A stretch of DNA of 64,000 nt from Methylobacterium sp. R2-1 (GTDB lineage Bacteria; Pseudomonadota; Alphaproteobacteria; Rhizobiales; Beijerinckiaceae), in contig NZ_JACHWM010000008.1 of the NCBI RefSeq assembly GCF_014191355.1, positions 62,001 through 126,000 of the forward strand. Reading direction: 5' to 3'. This document shows positions 58,707 through 64,000 of this stretch, in pieces. Numbering within the stretch: the first letter of the stretch is position 1; each line of letters begins with the position of its first letter. Both the position numbers and the translations under genes were made by a program. The notes beneath the pieces are model-generated. The model was not told the origin of the DNA. It saw only the letters and a list, made by a program, of their open reading frames with translations, and ran no database searches.

Positions 58707-58735
58707 TTGTGGTCAGGGGCACTCGGCCGTATATC
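58707..58735 (+). promoter_or_regulatory. Promoter of the decarboxylase leader
   Basis: TTGTGG, a 17-base spacer, TATATC. This is one of the best sigma-70-like matches in the window, and implies a start near 58742 and a 5' leader of about 480 bases. Confidence 0.55.
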
Positions 58736-58741
58736 GTGCCT

Positions 58742-59221
58742 GCCCAATTTCGCACGTGCCTGTGGCCGCGTGTCGGTTGGTGGGCATCCGGTCAACTGCC
58801 GGACAGCCGCCAGGGGTCTTAAAGGATCGATGGTCGTAAAGGGTGGATCCCTACGGCCGGCATCCGGGTGGCGACACCAGACTCCAACAACAACCGGCAG
58901 CCGGAGGCGAAACCGGCGAACCCCGCTCTCCACGGGGGACGCAGCTTAAAGCAACGACGAACGGGCTTTTTTGGTCTCGTCGGCTCCTCCAAAGGCCGAC
59001 ACCGAAGAGGCTTGTTTATCCTTGCCCGGCGTGCGGTTGGGGTTTCCCCATCCAATCCACGGCAGCTTCCGGGTGCTCTGCGCCCGCTGACCGGTTCGCG
59101 TCTCCAAAGCGCGAAGCGGTAGCGACGCATCGCCCCCTGACGCCGACGGCTCGTTCCCGGGCCGTCTTGATTCGATCTCGCGCCCGACGATGGCGCCTCG
59201 AACCTGTGGTGGGGACGACCA
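58742..59221 (+). ncRNA. Long structured 5' leader of the ornithine decarboxylase gene (speF-motif candidate)
   Basis: About 480 bases with no convincing protein gene lie between a good promoter and the decarboxylase ATG. It contains several stems, for example ccccg/cgggg at 58921-58937 and gtcggc/gccgac at 58979-59000, and an unusual ACGGGCTTTTTTGG segment near 58961. Alphaproteobacterial ornithine decarboxylase genes are known to carry a conserved roughly 400-nt speF leader motif; position, length and gene match that expectation. I did not verify the consensus. Confidence 0.5.
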
Positions 59222-59225
59222 ATGA
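59190..59225 (+). CDS. Possible 11-codon upstream ORF overlapping the decarboxylase start
   Basis: ATG followed by ten codons (MAPRTCGGDDQ) and TGA, where the stop overlaps the decarboxylase start as ATGA. Its own ribosome site is weak. It could couple or tune decarboxylase translation, but chance is not excluded. Confidence 0.3.
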   Translation: MAPRTCGGDDQ

Positions 59226-60388
59226 CCGATCGCATCCGCGATTACCTGCGCGCGCGCCGTGACCTCGGCCGGGACGAGGGTCCGGTGATGGTGCTCGACC
59301 TCGATGTCGTGCGTGACAACTATACGGCGTTCGCCCGCGCGCTCCCCGACACCCGCGTGTTCTACGCCGTCAAGGCGAACCCGGCGGCGGAAGTGCTGCG
59401 CCTTCTCGCCGAGATGGGTTCCTGCTTCGACACGGCCTCCGTCGCCGAGATCGAGATGGCGCTCGCCGCCGGCGCCACCGCCGACCGGATCTCCTTCGGA
59501 AACACCATCAAGAAGGAGCGCGACGTCGTCCGCGCGCTCAAGCTCGGCATCCGCCTCTTCGCCGTCGATTGCCAGGCCGAGGTCGAGAAGATTGTTTCCG
59601 CGACGACGCAGGCCGACATCGAGACCGGTGACGTGCAGGTGTTCTGCCGCATCCTGTGTGACGGCGCCGGCGCCGACTGGCCGCTCTCGCGAAAATTCGG
59701 CTGCGAGCCGGAGATGGCGGTGAACGTGCTGGAGCACGCTCATCGGCATGGCCTGCACGCCTACGGCGTCTCGTTCCACGTCGGCTCGCAGCAGGCCAAC
59801 ACCGAAGCCTGGGACGGGGCGCTCGCCTCGGCCTCCGAGATCTTCCGGGAATGCGCACTGCGCGGCATCGGCCTGTCGATGGTCAATCTCGGCGGCGGCT
59901 TCCCGACCAAGTACCTCAAGCAGGTGCCGGGCGTGGAGAGCTACGGCGACGCGATCTTCCGCGCGCTCACCAAGCATTTCGGCAACCGGATCCCGGAGAC
60001 GATCATCGAGCCGGGCCGCGGCATGGTCGGCAATGCCGGCATGATCGAGGCCGAGGTCGTGCTCGTCTCCAAGAAGTCGGAGGCCGAGGACGAGGTGCGC
60101 TGGGTCTATCTCGACATCGGCAAGTTCGGCGGTCTCGCCGAGACCATGGACGAGTCGATCCGCTACGCGATCCGCACCGACCACGACGAGGATCGCATGG
60201 CGCCCTGCGTCGTCGCCGGGCCGACCTGCGACTCGGTCGACGTGCTCTACGAGAAGAACCACTACCCGCTGCCGGTCTCCCTCTCGATCGGCGACAAGGT
60301 GTGGATCGAGGGCGCGGGCGCCTACACCACGACCTACGCCGCAGTCGCCTTCAACGGCTTCCCGCCGCTCGAGCAGATCGTGATCTGA
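59222..60388 (+). CDS. Ornithine/lysine decarboxylase (PLP, fold III)
   Basis: 388 residues, group IV alanine-racemase-fold decarboxylase producing putrescine and/or cadaverine. Lys51 in VFYAVKANPAAEVLRLL binds PLP, FGNTIKKERDV and VSFHVGSQQ follow, GGGFPTKY and EPGRGMVGNAG hold the phosphate site, and Cys336 in GPTCDSVDVLYEK is the catalytic cysteine of ODC-type enzymes. GGTGGGG precedes the ATG. The size and motifs fit the bifunctional bacterial L-ornithine/L-lysine decarboxylases. Putrescine made here is the substrate of the homospermidine synthase downstream. Confidence 0.93.
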   Translation: MTDRIRDYLRARRDLGRDEGPVMVLDLDVVRDNYTAFARALPDTRVFYAVKANPAAEVLRLLAEMGSCFDTASVAEIEMALAAGATADRISFGNTIKKERDVVRALKLGIRLFAVDCQAEVEKIVSATTQADIETGDVQVFCRILCDGAGADWPLSRKFGCEPEMAVNVLEHAHRHGLHAYGVSFHVGSQQANTEAWDGALASASEIFRECALRGIGLSMVNLGGGFPTKYLKQVPGVESYGDAIFRALTKHFGNRIPETIIEPGRGMVGNAGMIEAEVVLVSKKSEAEDEVRWVYLDIGKFGGLAETMDESIRYAIRTDHDEDRMAPCVVAGPTCDSVDVLYEKNHYPLPVSLSIGDKVWIEGAGAYTTTYAAVAFNGFPPLEQIVI

Positions 60389-60571
60389 TCCCGCGCGGTC
60401 CCCGCTTTCTGCTGCGGGGCCGGCACCGGTCAGGCTTCGTTCACGCCTTTTCCGTCAGAAGAGCCGCGCGTCTCACGAGACGCGCCGTCGATATGTCCCG
60501 GACGGCCCGCTGACCAAGCGGGTGCGAGGGCTGTTTCTTCCCGCTTGTCAGCGACCTGGGAGGGTACGGCC

Positions 60572-61129
60572 GTGATCCAGATCCGCGATGAAATCGCCTC
60601 CGACGCGGTGGCCCGCGAGCACCTGCTCGACGCCTGCTTCGGGCCGGGCCGCTTCCTGAAGACCTCGCAGCGCCTGCGCGAAGGACGCCTGCCGGCGCGC
60701 GGCCTCGCCCTCTCGGCCGTGCAGGGTGAAACGCTCGTCGGCACCGTGCGGCTGTGGGATGTCGAGACCGGGTGCGGCCGTCCGGCCCTGCTGCTCGGCC
60801 CGCTCGCCGTCGATCAGGTGGTTCAGGGCGTCGGTCTCGGCGGCTTGCTGATGCGCGAAGTCCTCGCCAAGGCGACCGAGTGTGGACACGGCGCCGTGCT
60901 GCTGGTGGGCGATGCGCCGTATTACGCCCGCTTCGGCTTCGAGCAGGCGAAGGCTGACGCCCTCTATATGCCCGGCCCGTTCGAGCGTGAGCGCTTCCTC
61001 GGCTTGGAATTGAAGGCCGGCGCGCTGGCGGGGGCGGAGGGCGTGCTGCGGGCGACCGGCGCATTCGAGGTGCTGCCGGAGATCGCGGCCGAGGCCGCCG
61101 CCGTGGCTGCGCGACGACGCGCCGCCTGA
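60572..61129 (+). CDS. GNAT-family N-acetyltransferase
   Basis: 185 residues. LLGPLAVDQVVQGVGLGGLLM is the acetyl-CoA-binding motif (first twenty residues shown in part: VDQVVQGVGLGGLL), then VLLVGDAPYYARFGFEQAKA, a YjhQ/YhbS-type pattern. The GTG at 60572 has GGGAGGG seven bases upstream. It lies between the decarboxylase and homospermidine synthase on the same strand; a polyamine substrate is possible but purely positional inference. Confidence 0.87.
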   Translation: MIQIRDEIASDAVAREHLLDACFGPGRFLKTSQRLREGRLPARGLALSAVQGETLVGTVRLWDVETGCGRPALLLGPLAVDQVVQGVGLGGLLMREVLAKATECGHGAVLLVGDAPYYARFGFEQAKADALYMPGPFERERFLGLELKAGALAGAEGVLRATGAFEVLPEIAAEAAAVAARRRAA

Positions 61130-61740
61130 GACGATGGCGGACCGCGGTGTCCGCCTCACCTCATTCGATTGAGTGTGGACCGGGATCTCTGCCATCGCTC
61201 CCGAACGGCAGCGGATTCCGGCCGGTTCGCTGCGCCTCGTCCGGCAGGCGATTGGAAACACCGGCTCCGCGGCCTCAGCGCTGATAGGGCCAAGCGGTCG
61301 CGGAGAAGGACAGACGACTGGCGCTCTCGTGAAAGGCGCGGGCTTGGCCGGCGGCTGTGCGGCCGGCGCGAACGAGCGCGGACAGGAGCGTGATGATGCC
61401 CGGATCGCGGTCGATCGTTTCGACTTCCGGATGGAGGGTCGGTGCAGTGAGGACGGTCAGCATGGCTCGGATCCCTTGTGCGTACTGTCAGCCCTTGAAG
61501 CGTCTCCCTCTTGTTGCACTGCAATATAGGCCTTTCCACTGCAGCTGGCTTCAACGCATCTCGGCCTCAGTTCTGCGCTGGCCGCATAGCTGAAAGCTGA
61601 GACCTTCATGATTCCGCAATCTTCGCGTGACTGCGCCGGTTGACCCAAGGGCGCCGAACCGTCATCCGCTCGTCATTTCCAAGCATCAAAGCACGCCGCT
61701 CGCGTTTCGAGCGCAAGCCCTGAGAAGGAGTGTCCGCGCC
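61130..61740. other. Region between the acetyltransferase and homospermidine synthase
   Basis: 611 bases holding only one small minus-strand candidate gene (61275-61463). The part before homospermidine synthase contains a TTGCACTGCAA palindrome at 61514-61524 and CACTGCA repeated 20 bases on, so regulation of hss may act here. The last 70 bases are the hss leader. Confidence 0.45.
61275..61463 (-). CDS. Possible small protein of unknown function
   Basis: 62 residues starting MLTVLTAPTLHPEVETIDRD and ending TAWPYQR. AAGGGA lies nine bases before the ATG and most codons end in G or C, as in real genes here. A hydrophobic-basic helix (GIITLLSALVRAGRTAAGQA) is the only visible feature. No family was recognised. 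Confidence 0.5.
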   Translation of the reverse strand: MLTVLTAPTLHPEVETIDRDPGIITLLSALVRAGRTAAGQARAFHESASRLSFSATAWPYQR

Positions 61741-63189
61741 ATGTCCGATGGTCCGCAGAAGGAGTGGCCCGTGCACGGCCGCATCACCGGCCCGATCGTG
61801 ATGATCGGCTTCGGTTCGATCGGGCGGGGAACCCTGCCCCTGATCGAGCGGCATTTCGAGTACGACAAGAGCCGCTTCACGGTCATCGATCCCGTCGACA
61901 CCCATAAGGATCTCGCCGACAAGCATGGCCTGCGCTTCGAGAAGGTGGCGCTCACCAAGGAGAACTACCGCGACGTCCTCACGCCCCTCCTCACCGAGGG
62001 CGGCGGCCAGGGCTTCTGCGTGAACCTGTCGGTCGACACCTCCTCGCGCGACATCCTCGAACTCTGCCGCGAACTCGGCGCGCTCTACATCGACACGGTG
62101 GCCGAGCCCTGGGCCGGCTTCTACTTCGACAAGGACCTGAGCCAAGCCGACCGCACCAACTACGCGCTGCGCGAAAACATCCTCGCCGCCCGCCGCGCTG
62201 CGCCCGGCGGTCCGACCGCTGTGTCCTGCTGCGGGGCCAATCCCGGCATGGTCTCGTGGTTCGTCAAGCAGGCGCTCCTGAACATCGCCAAGGATACCGG
62301 CTCGACCACGCCCGAGCCGAAGACCCGCGAGGAGTGGGCCGCGCTGATGCGCGAGCTCGGCGTCAAAGGCGTCCACATCGCCGAGCGCGACACTCAGCGC
62401 GCCAAACACCCCAAGCCCATGGGCGTGTTCGTCAACACCTGGTCGGTCGAGGGCTTCGTCTCCGAGGGCAACCAGCCGGCCGAGCTCGGCTGGGGCACCC
62501 ACGAGACCTGGAAGCCGGCCAATGCCGAGGAGCAGACCAAAGGCTCGCGCTGCGCGATCTTCCTGCTCCAGCCCGGCGCCGACACCCGCGTGCGCACCTG
62601 GGTTCCGACGGCCGGTGCGCAGTTCGGCTTCCTCGTGACCCACAACGAGGCGGTCTCGATCGCCGACTACTACACGGTGCGCGAGGGCGAGGAGGCGGTC
62701 TACCGCCCGACCTGCCACTACGCCTACCATCCGGCCAACGACGCGGTGCTCTCGCTGCATGAGATGTGGGGCAATGCCGGCAAGGTGCAGGAGCGGCAGC
62801 ACATCCTCGAGGAGGATGAGATCGTCGACGGCATCGACGAACTCGGCGTGCTCCTCTACGGCCACAAGAAGAACGCCTACTGGTACGGCTCGCAGCTCTC
62901 GATCGAGGAGACGCGGCGCGTCGCCCCCTACCAGAACGCGACCGGCCTTCAGGTGACCTCGGCGGTGCTGGCCGGCATGGTCTGGGCGCTGGAGAACCCG
63001 GAGGCGGGCATCGTGGAGGCCGACGAGATCGACTTCCGCCGCTGCCTGGAAGTGCAGAGGCCGTATCTCGGCCCGGTGGTGGGCGTCTACACCGACTGGA
63101 CCCCGCTCACCGACCGTCCGGGCCTGTTCCCGGAGGACATCGACCCGAGCGACCCCTGGCAGTTCCGCAACGTGCTCGTCCACGGCTAA
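61741..63189 (+). CDS. hss: Homospermidine synthase
   Basis: NAD-dependent transfer of an aminobutyl group between putrescines to give sym-homospermidine, the main polyamine of many alphaproteobacteria. At 482 residues it is close to the characterised Blastochloris enzyme. GPIVMIGFGSIGRGTLPLIE is the Rossmann NAD site, DTVAEPWAGFYFD, SCCGANPGMVSWFVKQALL, NTWSVEGFVSEGNQPAELGW and HNEAVSIADYYTV are diagnostic. The start at 61741 fits the family. A short tandem duplication spans its stop codon, then a strong terminator. Confidence 0.95.
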   Translation: MSDGPQKEWPVHGRITGPIVMIGFGSIGRGTLPLIERHFEYDKSRFTVIDPVDTHKDLADKHGLRFEKVALTKENYRDVLTPLLTEGGGQGFCVNLSVDTSSRDILELCRELGALYIDTVAEPWAGFYFDKDLSQADRTNYALRENILAARRAAPGGPTAVSCCGANPGMVSWFVKQALLNIAKDTGSTTPEPKTREEWAALMRELGVKGVHIAERDTQRAKHPKPMGVFVNTWSVEGFVSEGNQPAELGWGTHETWKPANAEEQTKGSRCAIFLLQPGADTRVRTWVPTAGAQFGFLVTHNEAVSIADYYTVREGEEAVYRPTCHYAYHPANDAVLSLHEMWGNAGKVQERQHILEEDEIVDGIDELGVLLYGHKKNAYWYGSQLSIEETRRVAPYQNATGLQVTSAVLAGMVWALENPEAGIVEADEIDFRRCLEVQRPYLGPVVGVYTDWTPLTDRPGLFPEDIDPSDPWQFRNVLVHG

Positions 63190-63204
63190 CGTGCTCGTCC
63201 ACGG
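63169..63204 (+). repeat. Tandem duplication across the hss stop codon
   Basis: AACGTGCTCGTCCACGG occurs twice with a 19-base period (63169-63185 and 63188-63204). The first copy encodes the C-terminus NVLVHG followed by TAA; the second is untranslated and runs into TTGA. It looks like a recent slippage duplication. Confidence 0.85.
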
Positions 63205-63231
63205 TTGAAGCCGCGCGCACCTAAGCGAAAA

Positions 63232-63260
63232 GGGCCGCCCTGTCCGGGCGGCCCTTTTTT
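63232..63260 (+). terminator. Strong terminator after hss
   Basis: Perfect 9-bp stem gggccgccc / gggcggccc with a TGTCC loop and six T residues, preceded by GAAAA. A textbook intrinsic terminator, with the same loop sequence as the bamA terminator. Confidence 0.93.
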
Positions 63261-63295
63261 GTTACCGTCCAAGTCTTCGTACCGGAGGCTGATCG

Positions 63296-63886
63296 ATGGC
63301 CGTGCTAGCCCAGCGGGTCACCGAGTATCGGGCTTGGGTTGCAACCCGGCCGGACGACGAGCGCTGGGAGTTGATCGACGGCGTCCCGGTGATGATGTCG
63401 CCCGCCAAGGGTCGGCATCAGCGCATCGTCACCAACCTCGTCAAATATCTCGACGACCTCGCCGAGCGCCGGGGCTGCGGCGGCTATCCCGGCCTCGCGA
63501 TCCTGAGCGAGCCCATGGACGATTACGCGCCGATCCCCGACGTGGTGGTGCGATGCGGCGAGCCGCCGGAAGACGGCTACACGAGCGATCCCCTGCTCGT
63601 CGTGGAAGTCCTCTCCCCCTCGACCCTCGTGCTCGACCGCGGCCGCAAGACGGAGTTCTATCAGACTATCCCCTCTCACGCCGTCCTCCTGCTCGTGCAT
63701 CAGGACGAAGCGCGGGTGGAGATCTGGCGCCGTAGCCCGGACTGGACGGTTCAGTTCGCCGGCCCCGGCGCCGTCATCGACCTGCCCTCGAACTCGGCGG
63801 CACGCTGTCCGTGGCGGAGATCTATGCGCGTCTCACCTTCTGACCCCGCGCCGCACACCGCTTGCTTGGCTCCGGGGCGGTGCTAG
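63296..63886 (+). CDS. Uma2-family (DUF820) nuclease-like protein, probably frameshifted near the 3' end
   Basis: Restriction-endonuclease-fold protein common in multi-copy form in bacteria; function unsettled. ERWELIDGVPVMMSPAKGRHQRI, quoted as WELIDGVPVMMSPA, and PIPDVVVRCG with LLVVEVLSPST give the PD-(D/E)xK core. CGGAGG precedes the ATG. After codon 165 (63790/63791) the frame turns into non-family sequence, while the alternate frame from 63790 reads ELGGTLSVAEIYARLTF then TGA at 63841-63843, the expected Uma2 C-terminus. A one-base loss is likely, either real or a sequencing error. Confidence 0.85.
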   Translation: MAVLAQRVTEYRAWVATRPDDERWELIDGVPVMMSPAKGRHQRIVTNLVKYLDDLAERRGCGGYPGLAILSEPMDDYAPIPDVVVRCGEPPEDGYTSDPLLVVEVLSPSTLVLDRGRKTEFYQTIPSHAVLLLVHQDEARVEIWRRSPDWTVQFAGPGAVIDLPSNSAARCPWRRSMRVSPSDPAPHTACLAPGRC

Positions 63887-63914
63887 CATCGCCTCCGAAT
63901 TCGGAGGCCCCTCG

Positions 63915-64000
63915 ATGGCGCTCGCCTTTCGGCGCGACCCCGGCATGCGGGTGGCGGAGTATCAGGCCTGGGTCGCCGATCGTCCCGACGAGGAGCGATG
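63915..64000 (+). CDS. Second Uma2-family gene, 5' part only
   Basis: The first 28 codons before the right edge: MALAFRRDPGMRVAEYQAWV and ADRPDEER. It aligns with the start of the preceding gene (EYRAWVATRPDDER versus EYQAWVADRPDEER), so the two are tandem paralogues. Everything beyond the N-terminus lies outside the window. Confidence 0.8.
   Translation, partial: MALAFRRDPGMRVAEYQAWVADRPDEER

Overview
This 64 kb window is a high-GC bacterial chromosome segment from an alphaproteobacterium of the Hyphomicrobiales (Rhizobiales). Gene content and protein style (a BBP2-type porin, long acidic S2, HdaA, Ubl-type cytochrome c chaperone, ornithine decarboxylase plus homospermidine synthase) suggest a Methylobacterium/Methylorubrum-like organism. 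The genus is inferred, not proven. Nearly all of it is ordinary core chromosome. I see no tRNA, rRNA, CRISPR array, prophage or intact insertion sequence.

Layout. 1-771 is the N-terminal part of a ZnuD-like TonB-dependent receptor running off the left edge, with a palindromic operator candidate at its promoter. 923-8471 (minus) holds ftsK, a porin, amtB, glnK with a clear sigma-54 promoter, and tesB. 8720-19268 (plus) holds a UbiH-family monooxygenase and then the translation/envelope cluster frr-uppS-cdsA-dxr-rseP-bamA-lpxD. 19327-23115 has a WcbI-like protein, a tyrosine phosphatase, an acetyltransferase, a repeat-rich exported protein and ppa. 23234-26208 (minus) has pyrH, tsf and rpsB, the part of the usual rpsB-tsf-pyrH-frr cluster that is here detached and inverted.

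26352-30239 is the most accessory-looking stretch: an AT-richer gap, an 11-G tract just before a lipoprotein gene, and a 973-residue membrane patatin whose catalytic Ser and Asp are separated by about 720 residues containing 8-9 membrane segments. 30325-33956 has an extended CoA-transferase and an aspartate aminotransferase. 34378-42745 has a small unknown gene, ppx and ppk (polyphosphate), hda and a PerM-type membrane protein, and divergent purM-purN.

42921-47885 (minus) is the prkA-yeaH-spoVR stress operon. 48145-53737 (minus) has two unknown genes, then merR-ihfA-fabH-plsX-yceD and a ubiquinol-cytochrome c chaperone, with bamE divergent. 54329-58492 (minus) has a HAD phosphatase, an Old Yellow Enzyme, an acetyltransferase and a periplasmic glucan protein. 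59222-63189 (plus) is a polyamine module: ornithine/lysine decarboxylase behind a roughly 480-nt leader, an acetyltransferase, and homospermidine synthase. The right edge holds two tandem Uma2-family nuclease-like genes, the first apparently frameshifted.

Start codons were moved inward from the longest open frame wherever a Shine-Dalgarno site, signal peptide or family N-terminus supported it. All functional calls rest on motif recognition by eye; no database search was run.
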